64,000 nucleotides of DNA, taken from contig CAWJWO010000018.1 in NCBI GenBank assembly GCA_963846585.1, forward strand, positions 434,001 through 498,000, written 5' to 3'. The DNA comes from JAAUTT01 sp963846585 (GTDB lineage Bacteria; Bacteroidota; Bacteroidia; Bacteroidales; JAAUTT01). Both the position numbers and the translations under genes were made by a program. The notes under the pieces were generated by a model. The model made no database searches and was not told the DNA's origin. It saw only the letters and a program-made list of their open reading frames with translations. Shown one piece after another: positions 1 through 8,846 of the stretch (its first letter is position 1; every line of letters begins with the position of its first letter).

Positions 1-2
1 AT

Positions 3-728
3 ATAGCTATACAGCTTAATCTTGATATGAAGATTGGCGACGTTGAATACCAAGGAGATAAAACGAAAGCAATTTTTTATTACATTGCTGATGACCGGGT
101 CGATTTCCGGGAATTAATTAAGAAATATGCCGAAGAGTTCAAGGTTCGTATTGAAATGAAACAGATTGGTGCAAGGCAGGAAGCCGGCCGCATTGGTGGT
201 ATTGGTACTTGCGGGCGTGAATTATGTTGCTCTACATGGCTTACTAATTTTATTTCGGTAACTACAAATTCGGCCAGATACCAGGAAGTTTCCCTTAACC
301 CTACTAAACTTGCCGGACAATGCGGTAAGCTTAAATGTTGCCTGAATTACGAATTAAAAGCATATATAGATGCTCAACAAGACTTCCCTGAAACATCTTT
401 ACCCTTAGAAATTTTGGAAGGTACTGCTTATCACCAAAAAACAGATATCTTCAGAAGGATCATGTGGTACTCTTTTAGCAAAGATGATGCAACTAACCCT
501 ATCCCCGTTGATGTTGACAGGGTAAAGGAAATTCACGAGCTTAATAAAAATGGCATAAAAGCAAAAAACCTGACTGAACCTGTTGTTGAATCAAATCCTA
601 AAAATGTCCTCGATTATCAAAATCCCGTTGGTTCAGACAGTATTACCCGATTTGAAGAAACCAGGAAAAATTTCAGATATAAGAAACGAAAAAACAAGAA
701 ACCACAGGATAATGAAAAAACTCAATAA
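3..728 (+). CDS. ricT: RicT/YaaT-like PSP1 domain protein, 5' end outside window
   Basis: The frame is open to the left edge, so the start lies upstream and only the C-terminal ~240 codons are visible. The visible part is the PSP1 domain. It has the RvdFReL-type motif (RVDFRELI) and two cysteine-rich blocks (GGIGTCGRELCC and GQCGKLKCCLNYE) that are diagnostic of the RicT (YaaT) family. In Bacillus RicT acts in an iron-sulfur complex that affects RNA maturation and development; the role in Bacteroidota is not established, so function is by family only. The C-terminal ~60 residues are lysine-rich and low complexity. The last 17 bases overlap the start of gldH, which indicates translational coupling; ricT next to gldH is a recurrent arrangement in this phylum. 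Confidence 0.9.
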   Translation: MAIQLNLDMKIGDVEYQGDKTKAIFYYIADDRVDFRELIKKYAEEFKVRIEMKQIGARQEAGRIGGIGTCGRELCCSTWLTNFISVTTNSARYQEVSLNPTKLAGQCGKLKCCLNYELKAYIDAQQDFPETSLPLEILEGTAYHQKTDIFRRIMWYSFSKDDATNPIPVDVDRVKEIHELNKNGIKAKNLTEPVVESNPKNVLDYQNPVGSDSITRFEETRKNFRYKKRKNKKPQDNEKTQ

Positions 729-1215
729 ATATATAACTATACTGATTTTTAGTGGTAAATGGATACATTGCCTGTTTTTAATTTTATGTATAATTATAAC
801 AAGCTGTAAATACAATAGTATTTACGATAAATCAACCAATATACCAAATTACAAATGGAGCAAAAATTCGAAAATCAATTTCGAAATACCTGTCTCAGAT
901 ACTATAAATGGATATAATATTTTGATTTCCCTGAGAAATGACAATGACTATCCTTACAGTAACTGCTTCCTTTTTGTTAATACTATCTCACCAAAAGGGA
1001 TAATTATACACGATACAATTGAATTTTCACTGGCGGATGAGCATGGTAAATGGTTAGGACATGGATTTGGCGGTGTATGGAGTACTGAATTCTATAAAAA
1101 AAACATAAGGTTCCCGGTTAAGGGGCCCTATAAAATTGAAGTTATTCAGGCTATGAGAGACGAACCTTTGGTTGGAATTATGGATGTCAGTATTCGCATC
1201 GAAAAAGCAAAATAA
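712..1215 (+). CDS. gldH: Gliding motility lipoprotein GldH
   Basis: A 167-residue lipoprotein. The start at 712 gives a short N-terminus MKKLNKYI, a hydrophobic stretch and a lipobox ending ITSC (Cys about residue 29), so the mature protein should be lipid-anchored. The frame is open further upstream to 583, but that part only overlaps the ricT frame. GldH signatures follow: an N-terminal Trp (YKWSKNSKINFEIPV), SLRNDNDYPYSN, DTIEFSLADEHGKWLG, and a C-terminal FPVKGPYKIEVIQAMRDE then LVGIMDVSIRIE. GldH is required for gliding in Flavobacterium, with unknown biochemistry. It overlaps ricT by 17 bases, and an imperfect palindrome (1215-1336) starts at its stop codon. Confidence 0.9.
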   Translation: MKKLNKYITILIFSGKWIHCLFLILCIIITSCKYNSIYDKSTNIPNYKWSKNSKINFEIPVSDTINGYNILISLRNDNDYPYSNCFLFVNTISPKGIIIHDTIEFSLADEHGKWLGHGFGGVWSTEFYKKNIRFPVKGPYKIEVIQAMRDEPLVGIMDVSIRIEKAK

Positions 1216-1336
1216 AAGAATCTCTAAAAGCCTCAACTTTTTTGTTGGACTTCAAATTTTAAATCCTCATTTACCTTAAGTAAACTGCGGTTTAAAATTT
1301 TAGTCCGCCTCTAATTTGAGGCTTTAGAGATTCTTT
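1215..1336 (+). repeat. Imperfect palindrome, family copy 1 (E1)
   Basis: A long imperfect palindrome. The outer arms are 1215-1236 (AAAGAATCTCTAAAAGCCTC then AA) and 1316-1336, its complement with one bulged A. The middle arms are GGACT (1247-1251) and AGTCC (1302-1306), and the inner arms AAATTTTAAA (1254-1263) and TTTAAAATTT (1291-1300). The centre has TCATTTAC, a short loop and AGTAAACTGCGG. It starts at the gldH stop and ends 15 bases before the trmB start, so it could terminate gldH transcription or act in the trmB leader. Its reverse complement is closely similar to 9256-9376; more distant copies are at 10593-10712 and 33829-33940. Confidence 0.85.
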
Positions 1337-1351
1337 AAAAAATAGGGGATT

Positions 1352-2044
1352 GTGAGTAAAAGAAAATTGGAACGATTTGCAGAATTAGGTACGTTTTTAA
1401 ATGTAATTCAACCCGATATAGAAGAAATTTTTAATAAAGACCATTATATTAAAGGCAAATGGAATGAAAATTTGTTCAAAAATAACAGCCCGATTGTTCT
1501 TGAGCTTGGTTGTGGTAAAGGTGAATATACCACAGGAATGGCCGAAGTTTGCCCTGATAAGAATTTTATTGGTGTAGACATTAAGGGAGCCAGAATCTGG
1601 ATAGGTGCGAGGTATGCAGATCGGCACAATCTCACTAATTCCGCATTTTTAAGGATACGCATCGACCATATTACATCCTTGTTTGCCCGGGATGAAGTAT
1701 CTGAAATTTGGATTACTTTTCCTGATCCATATGAAACACCCGGAAGATCAAAAAAACGGCTTACATCATCTGTCTTTCTTTCATCTTATCAGCATTTTCT
1801 TAAAAACAATGGCCTGATCCATCTTAAAACTGACAATAAAATTCTGTATGATTATACTCTTAAACTTTGTATTCTTAATAAATTTGAAATATTATATAAT
1901 ACTGACAACTTGTACCATTCTTCTTTCGATAATAACTGGCTAAATATTAAAACACACTATGAAACCAAATTCCTGCTTAATAACATTCCAATAAAATATC
2001 TCTGTTTTAAGCTTAATAATAATGTAATGATTACTGATTGCTGA
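1352..2044 (+). CDS. trmB: tRNA (guanine-N7-)-methyltransferase TrmB
   Basis: A 230-residue Rossmann methyltransferase that makes m7G46 in tRNA from S-adenosylmethionine. The SAM-binding motif is VLELGCGKGEYTTGMAE (about residues 48-64), followed by the acidic NFIGVDIKGARIWIGA segment. The family signature WITFPDPYETPGRSKKRLT lies near residues 125-145, and the late motif HLKTDNK near 165. The start is GTG at 1352, just after AGGGGAT; it gives the usual N-terminus SKRKLERFAE. It sits between palindrome E1 and mrp, with no overlap to either. Confidence 0.93.
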   Translation: MSKRKLERFAELGTFLNVIQPDIEEIFNKDHYIKGKWNENLFKNNSPIVLELGCGKGEYTTGMAEVCPDKNFIGVDIKGARIWIGARYADRHNLTNSAFLRIRIDHITSLFARDEVSEIWITFPDPYETPGRSKKRLTSSVFLSSYQHFLKNNGLIHLKTDNKILYDYTLKLCILNKFEILYNTDNLYHSSFDNNWLNIKTHYETKFLLNNIPIKYLCFKLNNNVMITDC

Positions 2045-2062
2045 TTACAATTGGAAAACAAG

Positions 2063-2166
2063 TTTATAAGGTTTATAAAGTTTATAGAAGATCTTATAAA
2101 ACTTCATCACCACATCACCACATCACCACATCACCTAATCACTTCATCACTTAATCACCTAACCAC
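2063..2166. repeat. Low-complexity spacer: TTTATAA phrases and CATCACCA tandem
   Basis: The trmB-mrp spacer (2045-2232) consists of TTTATAAGG/TTTATAAAG phrases followed by tandem CATCACCACAT- and AATCACTTCATCAC-type units up to about 2166. The same phrases recur in the complementary sense at 20838-20912 and 21522-21590. A short open frame here encodes only His/Thr/Leu repeats and is not counted as a gene. Confidence 0.85.
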
Positions 2167-2232
2167 TTTTTTAAAAACTGAACATAGTTATTCAAATCCG
2201 GTTTATATATTTGAACAAAATATTTATAAAAT

Positions 2233-3339
2233 ATGGTTATCAATATAGAACTAGTTACATCAGCACTTGCAAAAGTCACACATCCTGCAGTAGGAAACGA
2301 TATTGTTTCTCTTAACATGGTAAGCGACATTGTTATCAAAGGTCATGAAGTTTCTTTTACACTCACTTTTCAAAAATCGACCGACCCGTTAATCACCTCT
2401 ATAATAAAAGCGTGCAAAATAGCTCTGCAATCTCATATCAGTCCCCATATTGAAATTGGTGAAATAAAAATTAACAGCGTTCAAACTATTGAACATAAAG
2501 AAAATTCCCTTTCAAAAGTTAAGAATATTATTGCAGTATCTTCCGGCAAAGGCGGTGTTGGAAAGTCGACCATAACTGTCAATATAGCAGTTACCCTTGC
2601 AAAACTCGGATATAAAACGGGATTGATCGATGCTGACATTTATGGCCCTTCAATTCCAAAAATGTTTCATATTGAGGATAGTAAACCGGAAGTGATTGAT
2701 AAAAATAACATGGATTATATTATCCCAATTATTCAAAATGGAATTAAGATTTTATCCGTAGGATTTTTTGTGAAACCAACTGATGCTTTAGTCTGGAGGG
2801 GCCCAATGGCCACCAATGCATTGCGTCAGTTAATCCATAACGGAGACTGGGGTGAACTCGATTTTTTATTGATTGATATGCCTCCTGGCACAGGAGATGT
2901 ACATTTAACTATAGTACAGGAAATGTCAATAACAGGTGCAGTAATAGTTAGTACTCCTCAGCAGGTGGCTCTCGCTGATGCAATTAAAAGTATCAACATG
3001 TTTAAAGGTGAAAAAATTAATGTGCCAATACTGGGCCTTGTTGAAAATATGGCGTGGTTTACACCTGAAGAATTACCAGAAAACAAATATTTCATTTTTG
3101 GAAAGGATGGATGTAAAAAGTTAGCTGAATCAACTGGTGTACCATTTCTTGGCCAAATCCCAATTATTCAAAGTATTTGTGAAGACGCTGATAATGGAAC
3201 ACCGTCAGCCTTAACCGATAACTCAACAGCAAAATTTGCCTTTAGCGATCTGGTAAAAAAACTTATCGAAGAAGTTGACCGGAGAAATGCCACTCTTGAA
3301 CCTACACGCAGAATAGAAATTATCAAAAAAATGCACTAA
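2233..3339 (+). CDS. mrp: Mrp/ApbC (NBP35-like) iron-sulfur carrier P-loop ATPase
   Basis: A 368-residue protein with an N-terminal MIP18/DUF59-type domain (about residues 1-85) and a ParA/MinD-fold ATPase. The deviant Walker A motif SGKGGVGKST is at residues 104-113, LIDADIYGPSIPKMF at about 128-142 and LIDMPPGTGDVHLT at about 217-230. The family binds and transfers [4Fe-4S] clusters to apo-proteins in the cytosol. The C-terminal CPxC cluster ligands of classical Mrp are not seen: the matching stretch reads VENMAWFTPEELPENKYF, the variant I associate with Bacteroidota homologues. The ATG at 2233 gives the expected DUF59 start. Confidence 0.93.
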   Translation: MVINIELVTSALAKVTHPAVGNDIVSLNMVSDIVIKGHEVSFTLTFQKSTDPLITSIIKACKIALQSHISPHIEIGEIKINSVQTIEHKENSLSKVKNIIAVSSGKGGVGKSTITVNIAVTLAKLGYKTGLIDADIYGPSIPKMFHIEDSKPEVIDKNNMDYIIPIIQNGIKILSVGFFVKPTDALVWRGPMATNALRQLIHNGDWGELDFLLIDMPPGTGDVHLTIVQEMSITGAVIVSTPQQVALADAIKSINMFKGEKINVPILGLVENMAWFTPEELPENKYFIFGKDGCKKLAESTGVPFLGQIPIIQSICEDADNGTPSALTDNSTAKFAFSDLVKKLIEEVDRRNATLEPTRRIEIIKKMH

Positions 3340-3344
3340 AGAAT

Positions 3345-3417
3345 AGTTGTTGGTTGTTAGTTATTAGTTGCAAGTTACAGGTTACAGGTTACAGGTTACA
3401 GGTTACAGGTTGCAGGA
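3345..3417. repeat. Tandem ACAGGTT/GTTGGTT phrase repeat
   Basis: After the mrp stop the DNA reads GTTGTTGGTTGTTAGTTATT and then GCAAGTT followed by five ACAGGTT-type heptamers and TGCAGG. The same phrases occur at 8020-8045, 20814-20830, 21486-21515 and 30108-30128. The downstream porW frame is open through this repeat from a TTG at 3354, but I regard that as accidental. Confidence 0.85.
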
Positions 3418-3485
3418 ACAAAATTACATCCTTTACAAAATATTCCTTGAATTTTATAGTTATCAATAAAATAACTGTCATATTA

Positions 3486-6131
3486 GTGAATAGAATTATT
3501 AGAATAGTATTAGTACTTCAATGGCTGGTTGTTCTTTTAATGGCTTCGTGCTCAAACCAGAAAAACACCTCTGCAACCAGGGCTTATCATAACCTTACCG
3601 CACATTTCAATGTTTTATTTAACGGGCAGGAAAGTTATAAGAAAGGTTTAAAGAAGATAGATGCTACATTTAAAGACGATTATTCAAGGGTTTTGCCAAT
3701 ATTTACTTATGGAAACGATGCAATATCTAAAGCTGTTGCACCTGATATGAATGTTGCAATAAAAAAAGCCGGCAAACTGATTGCCCTTCACTCAATAAAA
3801 GCCAAACCTAAAATGAAAAAAGGTCATTTGAGCCAGCGTGAAAAAGAATTCTACGATAAAAATGAATACAATAAATGGGTAGATGTTGCTTACCTTATGA
3901 TGGCCAAAGCCAATTTTTATAAACACTTTTATAAACCCGCGTCAGATATATTAATTTTTGTAGAAAGGGAATTTGAAAAACTGCCAGCCCAATTTGAAGC
4001 CTTGATATGGCAGGCACGAATTTATTCCGAAAACAAAGAATATGCTGATGCTGAACGAATTCTTACCAGATTGGAAGGAGATAATAATTTCCCTGAAAAA
4101 TTAAAATTTGATTTATATAGTACTATAGCAGATGTTGCTTTAAAACAAAATCAATATGAAGGCGCTATAAAACCTTTAAACAAAGCATTAATGCTCGTAA
4201 AATCGAGAAAAATAAAACTACGGCATAAATTCATTTTAGCACAAATTTACCAAAAAACCGGATCGTTTAAAAATGCTTCAGATTTATATAAATATATAAT
4301 CAGAAAAAACCCTCCTTATGAAATGAGTTTTAATGCAAGGATAAATCTGGCTTCTACTGTAGCCAACGGTGATAAAAATACCATTTATATAAAATCACAG
4401 TTAAGGAAAATGCTCAGAAATAGAATAAACATCGAATATCAGGATCAAATCTATTACGCTATGGGGAATTTGGAACTGATAGAAAACAATGAACCTCAGG
4501 CAATAATTTATTACAAAAAATCAGTATCAGTAAGTAAAATAAATCAAAATCAGAAAGCACTCTCTTGTATTACTCTTGCTGATCTTTTTTACAATAAAAA
4601 AAATTACATACCTGCCGAGGCCTATTACGATACCGCACTGCATAATATTAATGAAAAATATCCTGATTATGTTAATATCAAATCAAAGGCAGATTGTTTA
4701 ACACACCTCGTAGAAAATCTGAACACTATTTCACGCGAAGATAGCTTGCAGAAAATAGCATCTCTTCCGGAAGATGAACGTTTTAAAATTATTGATGAGA
4801 TAATAAATAACCTGCGGAAAAAGGAAGCAGAAGAACTATTGGCAGAAAAGCAACGCCTTCAGGAATACAGCAATAACCAAGGCCTTGCAAATCAGGAACC
4901 CAATGTACAGGCAAAGTGGTATTTTTACAATCCAATATCAATTGAGCAGGGGATGAAAGACTTTAAGCTTAAATGGGGGACCCGGCGCCTCGAAGATGAC
5001 TGGAGGCGTCAAAATAAAGGATCTGCAGATCTCGCTGCCGACACATCCGAATCAGGAACTGAAGAGAAAAATCAGGATCAAAAAAAGATAGCAGATAATA
5101 AAAAAAGGGAATATTATATCCAGAACTTACCGCTTACTGACTCAATGATGGAAGTTTCACATAAAAAAATAATTGATAGCTATTTCTCTGCAGGATTGGT
5201 ATACAGAAACGAATTAAAAGATCCGCTTCAGGCAGTATTGCTTTATGAAGAAATGCTGAAACGTTTTCCTGAAAACGAATACAAACTTCCGGTATACTAC
5301 CAGCAATACATAATGTATTCTGATTTGAATAACAATGAAAAAGCATCATATTATAAAACTATGTTGTTAACAAGTTATCCTGACAGTAAGTTCAGCAAAA
5401 TCATATCTGATCCTGAATATTATAAACAACTTTTAGAGAAGGATAAGGAATGCGATAACTTCTATGAATTAACCTATAATCTTTTCAATTCAGGCAATTA
5501 TTCAAGAGTTATAGAAAATTCCGACAGCGCCTTAAATAAATATAAAAACAATCCTGTTCTTCCAAAATTTGTTTTTCTTAAAGCGCTTGCAATAGGAAAG
5601 ACATCCGACATCATGGCTTTTCGAAGCGAATTAAATAATGTTATTACACAATATCCTAAAGATCAGGTAAGTAATAGTGCAAAAGAAATGTTAACTTACC
5701 TGAATAATTATAAACCTGAAACAAAACAACTTGAAGATTATAAAATTGCAGAAGAAACTTTCACTGTTGAAGAAAAATCAACTTACATTTTTGCATTGGT
5801 AGTTGAAAAACAAGAAGATATAAACCAAATCGCTTTTGATGTAATAAATTATAATCTTGATAATTTTCCTGATGATCATATGGATGTTACTAATGAACCA
5901 GTTGGAAGTAAATATAAAATCATCAGGGTGCAATCGTTTCCTGATCAAAACGCCGCTTTAAAATATTATAACACTTTTACATCTAAACCAAGTATTTTGA
6001 AAAATGTAAAATTCAGCCGAACCCTATTTATAATCTCCCCTTCAAACATACAACTTTTGGAGAAACAGGAATCAGCCGATGGCTATTTCGAATTTTTTAA
6101 AACCCATATTCTTAAAATCACAGAACAGTAA
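3486..6131 (+). CDS. porW: PorW/SprE-type TPR lipoprotein of the type IX secretion system
   Basis: About 881 residues from a GTG at 3486. That start gives a compact lipoprotein signal (NRIIRIVLVLQWLVVLL then lipobox MASC). The frame is open back to 3354, but that part is translated repeat DNA. The mature N-terminus has the PorW/SprE signature: YHNLTAHFNVLFNGQESYKK, VLPIFTYGND, and a conserved AIKKAGKLIALHSIKAKP stretch. Helical TPR-like units run through the middle. A charged Glu/Lys/Gln-rich linker covers roughly residues 430-560, followed by more TPRs. PorW/SprE is an outer-membrane lipoprotein needed for T9SS function and for linking the translocon to the motor. The next gene is porX. Confidence 0.88.
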   Translation: MNRIIRIVLVLQWLVVLLMASCSNQKNTSATRAYHNLTAHFNVLFNGQESYKKGLKKIDATFKDDYSRVLPIFTYGNDAISKAVAPDMNVAIKKAGKLIALHSIKAKPKMKKGHLSQREKEFYDKNEYNKWVDVAYLMMAKANFYKHFYKPASDILIFVEREFEKLPAQFEALIWQARIYSENKEYADAERILTRLEGDNNFPEKLKFDLYSTIADVALKQNQYEGAIKPLNKALMLVKSRKIKLRHKFILAQIYQKTGSFKNASDLYKYIIRKNPPYEMSFNARINLASTVANGDKNTIYIKSQLRKMLRNRINIEYQDQIYYAMGNLELIENNEPQAIIYYKKSVSVSKINQNQKALSCITLADLFYNKKNYIPAEAYYDTALHNINEKYPDYVNIKSKADCLTHLVENLNTISREDSLQKIASLPEDERFKIIDEIINNLRKKEAEELLAEKQRLQEYSNNQGLANQEPNVQAKWYFYNPISIEQGMKDFKLKWGTRRLEDDWRRQNKGSADLAADTSESGTEEKNQDQKKIADNKKREYYIQNLPLTDSMMEVSHKKIIDSYFSAGLVYRNELKDPLQAVLLYEEMLKRFPENEYKLPVYYQQYIMYSDLNNNEKASYYKTMLLTSYPDSKFSKIISDPEYYKQLLEKDKECDNFYELTYNLFNSGNYSRVIENSDSALNKYKNNPVLPKFVFLKALAIGKTSDIMAFRSELNNVITQYPKDQVSNSAKEMLTYLNNYKPETKQLEDYKIAEETFTVEEKSTYIFALVVEKQEDINQIAFDVINYNLDNFPDDHMDVTNEPVGSKYKIIRVQSFPDQNAALKYYNTFTSKPSILKNVKFSRTLFIISPSNIQLLEKQESADGYFEFFKTHILKITEQ

Positions 6132-6436
6132 CTAATTTGAAAATGAGCAAATGAGCAAATGAGTGGAAAAGGACGTGAGACGTGGGACGTGGGACGTGAA
6201 AAAAAGGACATGAAAATTAATTTGAAAATTTGAAAATGTGCTAATATAAAAATTTTGTAATTAACAATTTATTATCTGAATTACGTCTTTTGTCTTCTGT
6301 CTTTTGTTTTCTGTCTTCTTTTATCTTTCATCTTTTATCTGTCTTTGTAAGTCTCACGTCCTTTCATGTCCTTTTTCATGTCCCACGTCCCTTTTTGTCT
6401 TGGTTCTTGGTTCTTGGTTCTAATAAATATATAATT
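6132..6436. repeat. Intergenic phrase-repeat region between porW and porX
   Basis: This 305-bp spacer has no gene. It holds GAGCAAAT tandem units, GACGTGGGACGTG units (6173-6215), TTTGAAAATTTGAAAATG (6220-6240), then TCTTTTGTCTTCTGTC units (6283-6345), CACGTCCTTTCATGTCC units (6353-6395) and GGTTCTTGGTTCTTGG (6403-6420). The first half (GACGTGGGAC) and second half (GTCCCACGTC) contain complementary phrases, so the transcript could fold into an extended hairpin. An open frame fused to the porX N-terminus through this region is translated repeat. Confidence 0.85.
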
Positions 6437-7990
6437 ATGAAAAATATATCTGTATTATGGGTGGATGACGAAATTGATCTTCTTAAACCTCATATTCTGC
6501 TGTTACAGGATCGGGGCTACAAGGTAACTACTTGTAATAATGGAACTGACGCTTTAATAGTTGTACAACAGGATGATTTTGACATTATACTTCTGGATGA
6601 ACATATGGCAGGATTAAGTGGCCTTGAAACACTTAACAAGCTCAAATCAATTACACCAAATACTCCTGTTATTATGATTACAAAAAATGAAGAGGAAAAC
6701 CTTATGGAAGATGCCATAGGTTCTAAAATTACAGATTACCTTATCAAACCTGTAAATCCGAAACAGATTCTATTGACTATCAAAAAAAATACAGAACAAA
6801 AAAAACTGGTTTCACTAAAAACATCAACAGTTTATCAATCGGAGTTTTTGAATATAAGTAATTTGATTAGTTACGCGAATACTTATGCCGACTGGGTTAA
6901 TTTATATAAAATTTTAGTTTACTGGGAAATTGAACTCGAAAAATTGAATGATCCCGGAATGTTTTCGATTCTCCAATCACAACACAGTGAAGCCAACCAG
7001 AAATTTGCTAAATTCATAAAGCAAAATTATTTAACCTGGTTCGACGGAAAAGGTGATAAACCAATAATGTCACAAAATTTGATGAAGGAAAATATTGTAC
7101 CCTACATCAAACCGGGAGATAATGTCTTTCTGATAGTAATTGATAATCTTCGCCTGGACCAATGGAAAATACTTAGCCCCGTTTTATGTGAATATTTCAG
7201 GATAGAGCGTGAAGAATTGTATTTCTCCATACTCCCAACGGTTACCCAGTATGCCCGCAATTCTATTTTTGCCGGTCTTATGCCATTATCAATCAGGAAA
7301 ATATATCCCAACCTTTGGGATGATAATGACGAAGACGAAATGAATAACCAATATGAAGAGGACCTTATGAGGCTTCAGCTTTCACGGCTTGGCGTGAAAT
7401 GCAGGTTTGCTTATGAAAAAATAAGCAATCAGAAAACAGGCAATAAAGTACTTGAAAATATAAATAATTATTTTAATTATGATTTCAGCATATTGGTATA
7501 TAATTTCGTGGATATCCTTTCTCATGCACGGACAAGCCAGGAAACCATCCGTGAACTATCAACCGATGAAGCTGCCTACAGGGCTCTAACTCTTTCGTGG
7601 TTTCAACATTCATACCTGTTTGAATTGTTAAAAGTCCTCGCCGAAGAAAACTGTAAAGTAATCATAACTACCGATCATGGTTCCACTAAGGTCGGCAACC
7701 CTATCAAAATTATCGGCGATAGGGATACATCTGTAAACCTCCGTTATAAACAAGGAAAAAACCTGAAATATAACCCTAAAGAAGTGTTTGAGATTAAAAA
7801 TCCGGAAGTTGCACACCTTCCACGTTTCAATATTAGTACCAGCTATATATTTTCAACGGGGGACGATTTTATGGCATACCCCAACAATTTTAATCATTAT
7901 GCCAGTTATTACAAAAATACTTTTCAACATGGCGGAGTTTCGCTTGAGGAAATGATTATTCCCTTTGTAGTGCTGAACCCTTTAAAATAG
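6437..7990 (+). CDS. porX: PorX, T9SS response regulator with PglZ domain
   Basis: A 517-residue protein, the usual PorX length. The N-terminal receiver domain has acidic residues VDDE (9-12), phospho-acceptor Asp54 in ILLDEHM, a Thr in MITK and a Lys in DYLIKPVNP. A helical linker leads to a PglZ / alkaline-phosphatase-superfamily domain (about 200-515), with metal-ligand-like segments FLIVIDNLRLDQW, YNFVDILSH and IITTDHGSTKVG. In Porphyromonas PorX, activated by the PorY kinase, regulates T9SS genes and contacts PorL. The start at 6437 is the only ATG giving an intact receiver fold. No kinase is adjacent; an orphan kinase lies at 48786. Confidence 0.94.
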   Translation: MKNISVLWVDDEIDLLKPHILLLQDRGYKVTTCNNGTDALIVVQQDDFDIILLDEHMAGLSGLETLNKLKSITPNTPVIMITKNEEENLMEDAIGSKITDYLIKPVNPKQILLTIKKNTEQKKLVSLKTSTVYQSEFLNISNLISYANTYADWVNLYKILVYWEIELEKLNDPGMFSILQSQHSEANQKFAKFIKQNYLTWFDGKGDKPIMSQNLMKENIVPYIKPGDNVFLIVIDNLRLDQWKILSPVLCEYFRIEREELYFSILPTVTQYARNSIFAGLMPLSIRKIYPNLWDDNDEDEMNNQYEEDLMRLQLSRLGVKCRFAYEKISNQKTGNKVLENINNYFNYDFSILVYNFVDILSHARTSQETIRELSTDEAAYRALTLSWFQHSYLFELLKVLAEENCKVIITTDHGSTKVGNPIKIIGDRDTSVNLRYKQGKNLKYNPKEVFEIKNPEVAHLPRFNISTSYIFSTGDDFMAYPNNFNHYASYYKNTFQHGGVSLEEMIIPFVVLNPLK

Positions 7991-8125
7991 TAGTAAGTCG
8001 TAAGTATTTATATCTTATTTGCAAGTTACAAGTTGCAGGTTGCAGATTTCAGGTCCTTTCACGTCCCATGTCCTTTTTTTCACGTCCATTGTCTTTGTTC
8101 CTGGCTCTTGGTTCCTGGCTCTATT
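7991..8125. repeat. Phrase-repeat spacer between porX and a convergent gene
   Basis: Directly at the porX stop the DNA reads TAGTAGTAAGTCGTAAG, then CAAGTTACAAGTTGCAGGTT, then CACGTCCCATGTCC and CACGTCC, then GTTCCTGGCTCTTGGTTCC. These are the same phrase families seen in other spacers. The convergent DUF4197 gene ends at 8130, immediately after them. Confidence 0.85.
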
Positions 8126-8129
8126 TTTT

Positions 8130-8846
8130 TCAGTTGCCAAACACTTTCTTTAGCAATTCCGATGTGCGGGCCATAGGATCTTTACGAATCTTATCTTCCT
8201 CCTTTGCAATCATTATAAACAATCCGTCAATAGCCTTTCCGGTAACGTATTCAGTAAGATTTGGGTTCATTTTCTTAACAAAAGGAATCCTGTTATAAGC
8301 TTTAATAAGTTCTTCCCAATGTTTGGTTGCCTCTACCTTATCCAATGAAGCTTTTATTGAAGGTCTGAATTTTTCGTTTAGTTGAGGCGAGGTGTTTTTT
8401 TTGAGATACATGGTAGCTGCATCATTATTGCCTTTCACTATATTGATTGCATCCTTTACGCTCATGTTTTTAATTGCATCAATAAATATATCCTTTGCAT
8501 CCTTTGAAGCATCTTCAGCTGCCCTGTTAAGAGATAAAACCATTTCGTCAACCTGTTTTCCCATACCTATGGATTTCAGTTTTGACTCCATTTCTTTAGC
8601 CTCAGGAGGAAATGGAATTTTAATTTCCGGGTTTCCAAAATAACCATTCTCCTTTGAAACAATATTAACACTGTTGCCTGTACCATTTACCAGGGCTTCC
8701 TTAATTCCATCAGCAGCTTCGCTCTCACTAAAACCACCGCCATTTTGCCCCATAATTGCTTTTGCATCATTTAACAATTGTGCTTCCATTTTATTTTCAG
8801 CTGTTGTAAACACTACAATTATTAATACCAATAGCATTTTTTTCAT
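8130..8846 (-). CDS. DUF4197 family secreted protein
   Basis: A 238-residue protein. It has a Sec signal (MKKMLLVLIIVVFTTAE, cleavage probably near residue 23) and then the DUF4197 domain: GIKEALVNGTGNSV, a YFGNPEIKIPFPPEA stretch, MNRAAE-like LSLNRAAEDAS, IKNMSVKDAINIVKGNNDAAT and YLKK. Biochemical function is unknown; members are periplasmic or surface proteins in Bacteroidota and Proteobacteria. It is transcribed towards porX and is alone on its strand. The ATG at 8846 gives a good signal peptide. Confidence 0.88.
   Translation of the reverse strand: MKKMLLVLIIVVFTTAENKMEAQLLNDAKAIMGQNGGGFSESEAADGIKEALVNGTGNSVNIVSKENGYFGNPEIKIPFPPEAKEMESKLKSIGMGKQVDEMVLSLNRAAEDASKDAKDIFIDAIKNMSVKDAINIVKGNNDAATMYLKKNTSPQLNEKFRPSIKASLDKVEATKHWEELIKAYNRIPFVKKMNPNLTEYVTGKAIDGLFIMIAKEEDKIRKDPMARTSELLKKVFGN

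Noticed and set aside
633..815. 60-codon minus frame opposite ricT/gldH
   Set aside because: Antisense to two recognised genes, no family features, typical of AT-rich complementary frames.
1215..1336. Palindrome E1 and relatives as integron attC sites
   Set aside because: attC sites keep conserved ends (RYYYAAC / GTTRRRY) and vary in the middle; these keep the middle and vary at the ends. No integrase or cassette array is seen.
2051..2248. Open frame of 65 codons after trmB
   Set aside because: It reads only CATCAC-type tandem repeats and overlaps the mrp start; low-complexity His/Thr translation, no family.
3354..3485. N-terminal extension of PorW from TTG 3354
   Set aside because: It translates the ACAGGTT tandem repeat and puts the lipobox more than 60 residues from the start.
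6290..6436. N-terminal extension of PorX
   Set aside because: Translation of CTTTTGTCTTCTG and CACGTCC phrases; PorX length and receiver fold fit the ATG at 6437.
8068..8298. 76-codon plus-strand frame
   Set aside because: It starts in CACGTCC/GGTTCCTGG phrases and continues antisense to the DUF4197 gene.
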